Shown here piece after piece: positions 33,073-43,265 of a DNA stretch of 64,000 bases (position 1 is its first letter; each line of letters starts with the position of its first letter). Source of the stretch: Liopterus haemorrhoidalis (taxonomy: Eukaryota > Arthropoda > Insecta > Coleoptera > Dytiscidae); assembly GCA_963971575.1 (NCBI GenBank), contig OZ020616.1:18735535-18799534 (forward strand), written 5' to 3'. The position numbers were made by a program, and so were the translations under genes. A model generated the notes under the pieces. The model was not told where the DNA came from, ran no database searches, and was given only the letters and a program-made list of their open reading frames with translations.

Positions 33073-33575
33073 CCGCCCGCCAACATATATAAGGGACGTA
33101 TTGTGATCATACCGATTTTGACATTTCGATGGATCTCCATGAATTGAGGTCCCTACATAACGTTTTGACTATTTTTAGCATGATGTTTGTCGGTCTTTCT
33201 GTCTGTCTGTCTGTCAGTCTGTGTACACGTGCAGAGCAAATTTGACTAAAAGGATTTTTATGAAACTTCATATTTAAGCTTCTGACATCAATGGCACGAG
33301 TTTATCAACTTTTGGTAAAAATTGGTTAACTAGAAATGGAAGTTTACTCTTGTCGATTTTAAGAATTTTGAGAAATATTTCGAAAAAATTTATTTAACAA
33401 AATTTGCTATAAAAGCAATAACTAACGACTTTTATTTGAGACATTTTTTTTTTGTCAACGTAGTATAATACTTTTACAATAATAACTACTCTGCTGCTAG
33501 AATGTATTTTATACAAGTACTTTGTGTTGACGGTCGGTTTTGTGGTGGCCAAAGCTGATTTTTATGTATATCTTA
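33073..33575 (+). mobile_element. ACCGACCGCC repeat family, copy 1
   Basis: It starts ACCGCCCGCCAACATATATA and runs co-linearly with copies at 37,040-37,626 (reverse) and 47,502-52,650 (interrupted). Inside are a CTGT microsatellite, GGATTTTTATGAAACTTCAT and, near the right end, CTCTGCTGCTAGAATG and ACGGTCGGT, the inverted counterpart of the start. Confidence 0.8.
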
Positions 33576-34239
33576 TTTAAATTAAATGTTATCAATTGTT
33601 ATGTAACACTTATATTTTTTATGTTTCTTTTTGTGATTTTAAATTAAAATTTTTAATACATAAACTGAAGAAGATAATTTTGATTATTAAAACCACCGGT
33701 CTTTACTCAATAATTGTTTGAATTATTTTAAGACCTATTTCCCGATATATTATTTAATAATAATATCATCGAGATCGAGAAAAACAAAAAAAAATATATA
33801 TACATTTAAACGTTAAAACCCGTAGTTTTCTTTTATTTTTCCCTATATTTTAGTTACACCCCTTCTTTTTAAGTTGCACCAGATTGCTAAATTTAATGCT
33901 GCGCTATTGCTTTTGAACATATTTTTGGGTTGATGTCCGCTTTAGTAGTTAATTTATTTGATTCTAAAACACAATAGCAAGAAAGTAGAGACTTTCAAGT
34001 TCAGGTCCAGTAACTATCGGGTAGATTAAACACCATTTTACTAATAACAGTAATTTTTAACCATTTCTAAAGGGGCGTATGAGCTTATAACCATGTAAGG
34101 AGTTCATGATCGATTAGTTTAAATCAATATGTAATTGGAAGGTGGCGTACTCTGGTCCACTTTCACTCTCACATGGAAAATTTATTACTTCAAATGATCG
34201 TAACTTTAAAAAATTCTTCACACGCTCATAAAACCTTAT
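33576..34239. other. Unassigned AT-rich stretch
   Basis: Only a CTGAAGAAGATAATTTTGAT stem-like motif (33,667), similar to the degenerate ribozyme cores elsewhere, is notable. Confidence 0.35.
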
Positions 34240-34476
34240 GGTTACACATTTAATGGAGATTTTTATGGAGTTTATTGACTTTTCCATTATCTTCAACAAT
34301 AAAGCAGAATTTTAGTGCGCACATATATAATAATTTAAAAAAATGTGAACTGTAGATGTTGACACATTTCAGGATTTCGTAGGTACAGTAAGTTATACAT
34401 TTAATGTGAAATTTTATGTAGTTTATTGACTATTTCATTATTTTCAACAATAAAGTAGAATTTTAGTGCGTACATA

Positions 34477-35377
34477 CGAGGTGTGTAAATTAAGTAACCG
34501 GACTGCTTTATAAAAGAAATATATACGAATAGAATTACAATTCAATATTGTCTACCTCAAAATAACTTTCTTGGGAAGCCACACAGCTCTGGAGCCTGTT
34601 CTTCCAATCCTCATAGCAGTGCTGAAACTCGGATACTGGAATGCTGGTCGGTTACGGACGTTTGAATGTTTTTGAGTGTCCCAAAATGACGTTCTTTTGA
34701 GGAGATTTTTCAATCTTGGGAAGAAGAAAAAGTCACAAGGACTCAAGTCAGGCGAATATGGAGGCTGAGGAGCCACAGGAATGTTTTTACTGGCCAAAAA
34801 CTCGTTTATTGAAATTGTTGTGTGACAAGGTGCATTTTTCTCATCCCCAATTCATTAGTCAAAATCTGATGAACGGTAGTGTGAGTGAAATTCAACTCTT
34901 CCCCGATCACTCTGACTGTCAACCGACGATCTGAATGCACAAGATCCCGGATTTTGTCGACATTTTCATCGGTTCTTGAAGATGAAGGCCTTGCGCTGTG
35001 TGATTCATCTTCAGTCAACTCTCTTTCTTCTGAAAATGCCTTAAACCACCAAAAAACTTGGGTCTTTGACAAAACACTGTCTCCGTAGGCCTGCTGAAGT
35101 TTTACAAAGGAGTCCGTTGTACTGTGCCCAAGTCTGAAGCAAAACCTGATAGCACACCGTTGCTCGAAATGAATGTCACTCATTTTAAGAACGCACTAGA
35201 AAAAACTGTTTCACGAAAAAAATAGCTACGGACAACAAAATTACTCTAGCGAGTTCAAACTCGTACTAAACACGTATCACATGTTCACCTGTCGCCCCCC
35301 CACCCAAGTCCCACGTCTCAAATTTTGCCAGATCGAACGCTATGTTGTCAGTCCGGTTAATTAATTTACACACCTCG
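34477..35377 (-). mobile_element. Mariner element with 29-bp TIRs, internally deleted
   Basis: CGAGGTGTGTAAATTAAGTA and its counterpart at the right (CGAGGTGTGTAAATTAATTA in complement) differ by one base in 29, with TA on both sides. Full mariners are about 1.3 kb; this is 901 bp because the middle of the gene is missing. TIR identity suggests a fairly recent insertion. Confidence 0.95.
34552..35183 (-). pseudogene. Mariner transposase with central deletion
   Basis: The N-terminal 125 codons (35,183 down to 34,806) are intact: MSDIHFEQRCAIRFCFRLG, two helix-turn-helix segments (second includes RRLTVRVIGEELNFTHTTVH) and the WFKAFSEERE linker. After TQQFQ the frame jumps to the C-terminal end: FLASKNIPVAPQPPYSPDLS and PCDFFFFPRLKNLLK (34,797 down to 34,552), which carries the third catalytic Asp. 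The DETW and HDNA catalytic segments are deleted. The product could bind TIRs but not cut. Confidence 0.9.
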
Positions 35378-35599
35378 TATAATAATAACAAAAAGAATAT
35401 GTGAATGTTGACACATTTTAGGATTTCGTAGCTACAGTAAGTAAAGGAAACCCATAGAGGGAACGAATGCGGAAAGTGCGGGACAAAATTTTTGGGCACA
35501 TTTAAGCTGTGATCGCGTAAAAGTGAAATATTCTTACTAAATCACATTTCATGTAACAATCTAAGTATTAAGAGCTTTCATTTAATGCCTACAAGATTT

Positions 35600-36740
35600 G
35601 AACAAAATACACGCTAACTGCGCGCGTTGCGAAATACCTAATAAGTGCAAAGAGGGAATAACGATCTGATACGTTATTTTTATGATTCCACAATGATATT
35701 TCCTTCGAATTTGATAGCATTTTTTGTAAAAGGATTTTATTTACCATGGTGATTTTTAAGATGAAACTGAAGATTGCTTTGAATCGAACTGCGTGTTTTA
35801 AGTGATTCGGGCGTTTTAAAAATGGTATAAATTCAATCAGAGCAAGCTTATGGCCGCATTAAATCGTTTGTATTTGCTGTTTGGCCGTTAAGCAAGAATG
35901 TGGACGTGAGTTCAACTTCATGTCAAATAATTTGTCTAAAAAATATTTATACAAATTACAAGTTCTGCTTAGCCGTCCGCAACTGGCTGTAAACTGTAGG
36001 TGCCTTTCTGCGTATGCTAAAAAAATTGCCGTAATACTGATCATGTTACTCCTAAATGTAGTTTTGAAAATATGGTTGAAAATATGGTTATTAAACCTAG
36101 AAGCTAGAAGTCTAGGCTCACCTCAAGCTGTAGCACCAATGATGATGATAAGAAATTCAATCAAAGACGAGAGATCGGGTAAGCCTTCAATTTCTAAAAC
36201 CTATGAAAAGATCCAGGTTCACGAATTAACCCATAGCAATCGACTATTGACTCTTAGAGCATCGTATATGTGGAAAATTTTGTTTCAAACTTGAAAAAAT
36301 GGCCACAAAATCAATTGAAATTTTGCAAACAGTTTTTTCAGAAGTTAAACTAAGTCGATATGCGTGCTTTGAGCGTTTCAGGCATTTTAAAAACAATAGA
36401 AATTCAATCAAAGATGACGAGAGAGCAGATAGGTCTTTAGTGTCTAAAACCGATGTAAAAGTTATCCGAATTCCCGAATTAGCCCGTACCAATAGACGAT
36501 TAACGATGTAGAAAAAGTATGAATATCATGGGTATAGTCAAGACATTTTCATCAACGTCGACAAACAGGAAAACGCACTAGCGGACACATGGTTCAGCAG
36601 TTTTTTGCGATAAACAAAGTAATTTTTTATCCAAGCATCATTTTCACCAGACTTGACCACATATGACTTTTTTGTTCCCAAAACTGAAGAGTTCGTAAGA
36701 GGACACTATTTTCCAACGATTGAATAGATAAAAAAAATAG
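35600..36740 (+). pseudogene. Mariner remnants, possibly two copies in tandem
   Basis: At 35,770-35,839 and again from 36,153 the plus strand gives LNRTA.FK.FG, NSIKDERSGKPSISKTYEK and NRLLTLRASY, the mariner HTH linker, split by the family Z insertion. From 36,299 a second HTH region follows: SIEILQTVFSEVKLSRYACF, NSIKDDERADRSLVSKTDV, ELARTNRRLT. Then HMVQQFFAINKVIF and EEFVRGHYFPTIE (36,580-36,735) give the C-terminal part. All are frame-shifted and the catalytic core is missing. Confidence 0.75.
35840..36152 (+). mobile_element. Retroposon-like family Z insert with 11-bp TSD
   Basis: AAATTCAATCA is duplicated exactly at 35,829-35,839 and 36,153-36,163, splitting a mariner reading frame. 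The 313-bp insert ends in GATGATGATAAG, a simple-repeat tail. The same body occurs at 36,750-37,012 and 15,460-15,582. A TSD of this length with a simple tail is what LINE machinery leaves; no Pol III A/B boxes are clear. Confidence 0.8.
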
Positions 36741-36749
36741 CAAGCCTAT

Positions 36750-37012
36750 GGCCGCAAACGTTAGAGAGTTTATTCTAGCCGTTGACATGGGTATGGGCGG
36801 TGTTGCATATCATGACTATGTCAAATAATTTGTGCAATAAATATTTATACAAATTACAGGTTCTGCTTAGCCCTTTGCAGCCGGCTATAAACTGTAGGTG
36901 CCTTTCTGAAGGTTCTAACAAAGGGACATAATACTGACCATATTAGTCTTGAATGTACACAGATTGAAAATATGGGCACGAAACCTGGTAACAAGAGACC
37001 AAGGCTATGAAT
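36750..37012 (+). repeat. Family Z, copy 2
   Basis: Co-linear with 35,840-36,110: CCTATGGCCGCA, ATGTCAAATAATTTGT, TTTATACAAATTACA, GTTCTGCTTAGCC, TAAACTGTAGGTGCCTTTCT. It abuts the ACCGACCGCC repeat copy 2. Confidence 0.75.
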
Positions 37013-37039
37013 ATATAAAAAAAAAATCATATGTGCCCA

Positions 37040-37422
37040 TCACAAAGTACTTGTATAAAATACATTCTAGCAGCAACTTGGCCCAATATTTTCTAACAGA
37101 GATATTATTTATCATGACCATGGAAACGTTACATATAAGTATGAAAAAATAAATACTTAAAAAAAATTGTTTTATCAAAAAATGTCTCAAATAAAAGTTG
37201 TTAGTTATTGCTTTTATAGCAACTTTTGTTAAACAAATTTTTTCGAAATATTTTTCTGTTCTGTTCTGAAATATTCGTAAAAATCTTAAAATCTACACGA
37301 GTCAACTCCCATTTCCAATCAACCGATTTTAGTTGAACAACTCGTGCCATTGATGTCGAAAGCTTAAATATGAAGTTTCATAAAAATCCGTTTAGCCGAA
37401 TTTGTTGTGCACTTGTACACAG

Positions 37423-37501
<79 letters not shown>

Positions 37502-37626
37502 TCATGCTATAAATAGTCAAAACGTTATGTAGGGACCTCAATTCGTGGAGATCCATCGAAATCTCGAAATGTCAAAATCGGTATGATCACAATATCTCCC
37601 TTATATATGTTGGCGGTCGGTAAAAA
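37040..37626 (-). mobile_element. ACCGACCGCC repeat family, copy 2
   Basis: The reverse complement starts ACCGACCGCCAACATATATA and is co-linear with copy 1, through the (CAGA)n run at 37,419-37,501 to CTGCTAGAATGTATTTTAT. The far end reads GTGATGGGCAC instead of GGCGGTCGGT, so this end is altered or truncated. Confidence 0.8.
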
Positions 37627-38639
37627 TGGAAATTGGTCGAAAAGCGGTTTCAAAAAGTGCTTACAAAATGTATTTCCCCCTAATTTATTAATAAAACCTC
37701 ATATATAAGTACATATACGTTATTGTGGAGTATCCTGGTTTTACTTATTATCATGTATTCAATTTTATTAATATTAATAAATATTTCACAGAAGATAAGC
37801 GTTTCTTTTGTTTCGTGTTTTTGTGAGTATCTCTTGGGTGGTTAGATGACTTTATGACAACATAAAAACAATGTAGAAACAACATTAAAAAACAAAAGAA
37901 CACATTTTATCTATGACAGAAGTAAATCATAGAAACAATAATAATTTAAAAAATGACAGGCAATTTAAACAGTAGATTACATTATGACGTTCATTCTAGA
38001 ACAGCAAATACTTTCTAGATTTAATCGTAACCGTTTCCATCTGAAATTGTATCAGATAGCCACTGCATACAACCAGTGGCGTACATAGCATATTGCCAAG
38101 GTTAGTGCAGGGATAGCGAACTTATAACACGTGTGCCAGTGGTTGCACGCGAGCAAATTTTATTGGCACGCACGCGATATGAAAGCGAAATAATTTTTAT
38201 ATTAATTTACTTAATAGTAACTGAGATATATTTAATTAAGTGAACTAATACGATGATCGCGCATGGTCCCCCAATTATTATATTTATTAAAAATGTATTA
38301 AATAGAAAATATTTGCATATTTATTCTAAAGAAATTTTATTATGCACATTTTTTTAGTTACAGAAATAGTAAGTGAGATATTTCAAGATTTTAACTGGCT
38401 TCTTCCATATAATTTCCCAAATACGTAACGCAAACAAAATACTTTTTATTTTAAACAGTTTTTGTCATACATGTTTTTACCGACCGTCACAAGTATAGGT
38501 AACGTTTTGTCATCATTAAAATCTACATAAACTATTTCTCATTTCATGTACTACGTATAACCTTTTACAAACAAAACAAAAAATCATTCATTTTAACATA
38601 TAACATAAATATATAACAATACACAACAAAGAGATAATT
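37627..38639. other. Unassigned stretch with decayed hAT ends
   Basis: CAGTGGCGTACATAGCATAT (about 38,075) and CAGGGATAGCGAACTTATAA (38,108) are hAT-type left ends without visible right ends. No gene. Confidence 0.4.
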
Positions 38640-39065
38640 CTACTTCAGGTTTTTTCTCCTCTTTTCTTCTTCACCAGTTCCATCCAGCTTTTGTCGGGTC
38701 TTAAATCCCTGAGTATTTGTACAGCTGATTTGGAATTTCTTAAGTCCTTTGTGCAGTCTCGTGTCAGATGTTCCAATGTTTCTTCTCATCTTTCACATAT
38801 TCTGCTCGTTCTCTTGGTTTTATTTCCAGTACATATTTCCATTTTCTTCATTTCCTACTCTATACCTAGCTATCATCTTTATATTTTTATCATTTTTCTT
38901 TCGGTATTCTGCCGTTACCATGTATACTAAAATTTTGTATCGTTTATTGTAGTTGGAATTGTGGATTAGTTCCCTTGTGGTCTGTATTTGGATATATTTT
39001 CCCTTAAAGTTATTTCGTCCAGCATGCTGTATCTTTGTTTTCGTCTCTACTTCCATCAGCGAGTA
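38640..39065 (-). pseudogene. LINE ORF2 C-terminal remnant
   Basis: The minus strand reads IKMIARYRVGNEENGNMYWK and, after shifts, NEQNM.KMRRNIGTSDTRLH and KLDGTGEEEKRRK. This resembles the Cys-rich tail of insect LINEs (RFRLGNE....YWEEEE...C..C), with the cysteines lost. No RT motif. Confidence 0.5.
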
Positions 39066-40149
39066 GCCCTTCGTTTCGCAGACACTCGCGCGTTTTTGTT
39101 CCCATTTGTTTTTTTTTCCTGTCTTCTAACTTCTTTCCTTTGCATTTATTTTGCCATTATGTTACTTATATATTGCAATCAGCTAAGAAGTCCTGTACAG
39201 AATAATATGCTTATTAGGATGCAGATTAGTTTTTCGAAAAATATCGAAATTTTTGTGTCACTAAAAAATTTTTAAAATGTATTGTGTGGTATCAAATAAT
39301 TCTCTTAAGGCTACATTAATCTACATTAAGGAACAGAAAGTAGTTTTTTTAAATTTATTTTACCACGGTTTTTGCCATAAATGTGCTAAAAAGCTTTTGT
39401 TTCTGTAATGCAAAAAATTCTTGGTAATGCACATTTATGTGAACCGGAACAATTCAACAGCTTTTTAACCTGATTATTTATGAAAGTTATAGTGTTTTTT
39501 GTAATACTGTATTAACATTAACGGTACAAGGGTTTTTTGGTCATACCTACAAAACCCTAAAAAAAGTAAAAAGTAAGGACCCCTCAGCTAGTTGTCTAAT
39601 ATTTATGGCTAATAAGGTTCTGATCTCCCTCCTAATCTCCTTTTTTGTACGCTGCTGTGAAGTTATAACCCAAATATCCATCAAAAGACAATGGTGCATG
39701 ACGACACACTGACAGACTTGCGTATTCATATCTCTATGATCAGAAGAGAAATAATATAACAGGAGGATGGACTTGAATGCGGAAATAATGCAATACATAT
39801 TTACATTAAAGAAATTTTAAATGCGTTGCATTTTTATGTGAAGATTAATAGCCGTGATAATCGAATGATTAGATCATAGCTTTAAAATTTAAATATGGAA
39901 AAAAGTAATAGCTAGGTGAAGACAAATAAATGGTTTACGACAGTCCATAAATAAAATTGGAAGCTTTATCTATTTTTTATTTTGTCGTCCTCATACTATT
40001 GATTTTTCAGTAAAATTCAAAGGCAACACTTTTTTATATTATATATTTATTTAATTATGTATGCACCATTTTGATCTGTTACGTTTCTTCACCTTTCACG
40101 AAACTTGGAAACGTGGAAAACTTTTTAAGTGATGCGGGGGTAGTTTTTT
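39066..40149. other. Unassigned 1.1-kb stretch
   Basis: No gene. ATACCTACAAAACCCTAAAA at 39,544 matches the dispersed ACCTRCAAAACCCTGAAAT motif. Confidence 0.4.
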
Positions 40150-40325
40150 GACTTCGCCCACTCTCAACCACGCGGCACCCATCCATGCCGGCAAGCGTTT
40201 CACCACACCACTTAAGCGGTCACCCGTCCACCTGGTCATCGCTTAACGACGTGCTCAAGCGATCACCCGTCCAGAAGGTTACCACAGCGTAGTTGCTTAA
40301 CTACGGAGCGACATTGTGGAGTCAC
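40150..40325 (-). repeat. 5S-rRNA-like tandem motif block
   Basis: On the minus strand the block reads GTAGTTAAGCAACTACG, then a spacer and CTGGACGGGTGATCGCTTGAG. This is the order and spacing of the middle and 3' internal control region of 5S rRNA (TTAAGCA...TTGGATGGGTGACCGC). The last motif recurs twice more: GTGGACGGGTGACCGCTTAA and CATGGATGGGTGCCGCGTGG. A 5S-derived SINE or degenerate tandem is possible; a functional 5S gene is not, because both ends are absent. Confidence 0.45.
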
Positions 40326-40369
40326 TAATTACCACCTTCAACACAAAGCGGGTTTTTACGTCGACTTAA

Positions 40370-41240
40370 GAGTTATAGTTCTTGCCGTTAAGGGAATTTT
40401 GCATAGACTTGAATAAGTGGAAATTGAAAGATGCAATTTCTGGTGAATGCAATTGCGAGTGGTAGTACATCCCAGACTAATCCCAACAACTTTTAGGTAG
40501 TCAAAGAGACATGAGGCCTGGCATTGTCATGATGGAACATCCTTCCGATTAGCTAATTCTGGACATTTTACTTGAATCGCTTTAATTCGTCCAGTTGAAA
40601 ACAATAATTGTTTGAATTTATCGTCTGGTTATTTGGTAGGAGCTCATAGTACAGGATTGCTTTCCAATCCCACCAGAGACAGAGCATGACTTTCTTCGGA
40701 TGAAGACCGGCTTTTCGGATGGGTAATGGTGGTTTCTTTCCCTTACCCCAGGATCTTTTTCGCTTAACATTATTGTAAATGATCCATTTTTCCCGTCACT
40801 ATATGCTTCAGAAACGGTATGTTTTCGTTGCGTCTGTATAGCGAATCGCAAATGCGCTCTATCAATTTTTTTTTTCCGTTAAATTGTGCAGAACCCATAC
40901 ATCATAACGATTTATATAACAAGCTTCATAAAATGCTCGTGAAAGGTAGTTAATATTTTTAATTCCTCTGCTAATTCACGTGTCCTGTAATGCGGGTTAT
41001 TCTCGATCAGTGTCTTAATTTGGACATCATCACTGGTGGAGGGTCTACTCGAGCGTTCTTGATCTTTAATTCTGAAATCGCCAGCTCTAAACTTAGCGCA
41101 CCATTCTTTCAGCTAAATCACCTTCTCCGTAAACAGCACACATCTTATTTACTACTTGTGTGTCAGTTTTATCTTTCCGGTAATAGAAAAGCATCAAATG
41201 TCTAAAATGCACTTTGATTTCTTCTGTCTTCAACAGGGTA
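40370..41240 (-). pseudogene. Mariner-type transposase, nearly full length but decayed
   Basis: Minus-strand pieces, in order with frame shifts: the HTH region near 41,150-41,000, ERICDSLYRRNENIPFLKHI and VTGKMDHLQ (first catalytic segment VTGDEKW, here altered), KPVFIRRKSCSVSGGIGKQS (usual KK.ML..WWD), and RIKAIQVKCPELANRK before an altered HDNARPH-type stretch (MTMPGLMSL). Many stops. No TIR pair found. Confidence 0.7.
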
Positions 41241-41331
41241 CAAAACTGACATCAATCAATGTATCTTAACCAATCATTTCTAAAGATGGATGAATATTCA
41301 CCTTTCAGAATATGTACACAAGTCATTTGTT

Positions 41332-41477
41332 GCCGACCGGCGTAGCATAGTGGTAACACATGTGCTCTGCGTTGCGAAGGTCTCGGATTCGAATCCCGTT
41401 CAGGCATGGAAATTTTTTCAAATAAAAATTGTTCTGGCTAATTGCCACAGCAGCAAAGGCCATTAAATTAAAAAGAA
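41332..41477 (+). mobile_element. tRNA-derived SINE with perfect 12-bp TSD
   Basis: AAGTCATTTGTT is duplicated exactly at 41,320-41,331 and 41,478-41,489. The head GCCGACCGGCGTAGCATAGT carries an A box (TAGCATAGTGG), and GGATTCGAATCC at 41,384-41,395 is a B box, spaced as in a tRNA. A short body with GCCACAGCAGCAAAGGCCAT and a short A-rich end follow. It is 146 bp long and unrelated in sequence to the SINE at 15,596. Internal promoter boxes are intact, so it may still be transcribed by Pol III. Confidence 0.93.
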
Positions 41478-41489
41478 AAGTCATTTGTT

Positions 41490-41867
41490 TTTAACAAATG
41501 TGATATATTCAAACATGCCTCAATACCATCTAACGAAAATTGTCAGAAATTTTCCGGACAACCCAATACGTTTCAGATGATTAAAACGATACCCATAGAA
41601 ATCTATTTCTGTTTGATTGTTTTTCCGAGATTTATGCATATCAATTGTACAGTTGAAAATATGTCCATATTTTCATATAATTTGTATGATAAAATAAAGC
41701 CCGGATTCGAACATAGGCTATATGACATCTTAAAAATGTCATTTAAAGGGGGTTTTTGGAGGGACCTTGTTTAAAAAACTTACATATATCACTTATTATT
41801 GACTTAACAGCAAAAACGTATATGACAAAAATGGTTGAACGGTGCACATAACCTCCACAGATTATAA
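41490..41867. other. Unassigned stretch
   Basis: No recognised feature. Confidence 0.35.
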
Positions 41868-42440
41868 GTTCCTTATTCAAAACTAACTTGAAATAAAATT
41901 AGTAACAATCTATACATCAAAATTTGCAACGTTTTTTTATCTATTTGTCTCTAATTTGTATCTAATTGTACAATTTATATTTTTTATAAAAATGTTAACG
42001 CTCAATAACTGAATAATAGATATTAGACAACAATGTTCTGTAATTTTCTAAATATATTTGTGGTTTTTAAATAACTCTATAATAAGTAACTATATTTATA
42101 TAGTTTAATGTAGAAATGTTCAAATAATATTTCAACATAATTAGGACATGATTGTTTATAGTTCAGAACTTTCGTCGGATTATACATGATGATAATAGAA
42201 TGCCACTTCGTAAACGAGTTGTTTACGAAAATTAAACCATTTTTACCCGCAGCACCTATATTAAGAACCTTGGCAGTTTCAAAATGGCGGCATAAATAGA
42301 ACTGTACAATAAATATCAGTGATTTTCAATATAAAACAAAACTGTTCGAAATATTGCAATTTAGATTGTTTATTTCAATATTGCTTTAATTGCAATTTTC
42401 CGCATCTTACGCAAATATGCGTCGAGTTTTTTACAAGATA
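41868..42440 (+). repeat. Dispersed repeat family X, copy 3
   Basis: Co-linear with 1,770-2,190 and, reversed, with 32,330-32,800. It begins at AAATAAAATTAGTAACAATC and ends near TTTTCCGCATCTTACGCAAA and TATGCGTCGAG. Confidence 0.55.
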
Positions 42441-43265
42441 GTGTCTATAAAGTAATTTGTAAATAAAAATTTCACGATGAAAGTGCAGTACCGATATTGA
42501 TGCAGCTTTACGACGCTCTCCAGCGCCGTGCTCGCCGAACTACGCTAAATGGTCCTTCATTATATCCAGCATTTTGTCTTTTTTCTTATAACGTTTTACA
42601 CACTTTCTTTGCAAATGCTGCGACATTTCGAAGTTAAACTGAAATTTTTGTCACTTTTGAATTGAGTTATGGTTATTAGTTCGCTGTTTTTGCACTCTAT
42701 TTGCACTATTGTCGTATCGTATAGTCTCTCCGATTGCTGTGTTATCACTGCCGAAGTTGCACGAAATTGTGTAATTCAAGGTCGCGATTAGTCTCAATAA
42801 GTATCATGTGTACATTTATGGTCTATCACGTGATACTATTACTACATACCTCTGTATATTGTACGCGTGGCAGTAAACGTTTGAAATCTATCCTAATTAC
42901 TTTGCGCTCGATTTCCGGTAATGACCCCTTATCCCCAAAAAGACGTATTCTACGTCATAAAGAACACGCTTGTAAGAGGACCCGCGCAGTTTCAGAGTCA
43001 ACTTTATATTGAAATATCTCACTTATTATTTTCATTACAATAAAATTGTATATAATAAAAAACACAGTAAGTACGAGAACATCAAGTGGTTTATGATAAT
43101 GTTAACCACTATTTTCAACAAGTTGTCAGCATGACATCAACTTTGTTACGTCATCATATGTGGCAATACTGCACTTGGTGCGCACTGCTCTCCTCTGGGC
43201 AGGCCTTCTCCTTACAGGAGCCTGGATGCAGATAATTTTTTGAGGCACAAATAATATCTAAACAA
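42441..43265. other. Unassigned stretch
   Basis: No recognised gene. A 92-codon open frame (42,734-43,012) has no visible homology. Confidence 0.35.

Larger units (their letters stand above)
34240..35440. repeat. ~155-bp tandem duplication, second unit split by a mariner
   Basis: Unit 1 (about 34,240-34,395) and unit 2 (34,396-34,476 plus 35,378-35,440) share TACACATTTAATG, GTTTATTGACT, TTCAACAATAAAG, AGAATTTTAGTGCG, GTTGACACATTT and AGGATTTCGTAG in the same order. The mariner at 34,477-35,377 interrupts unit 2 at a TA. Confidence 0.85.
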
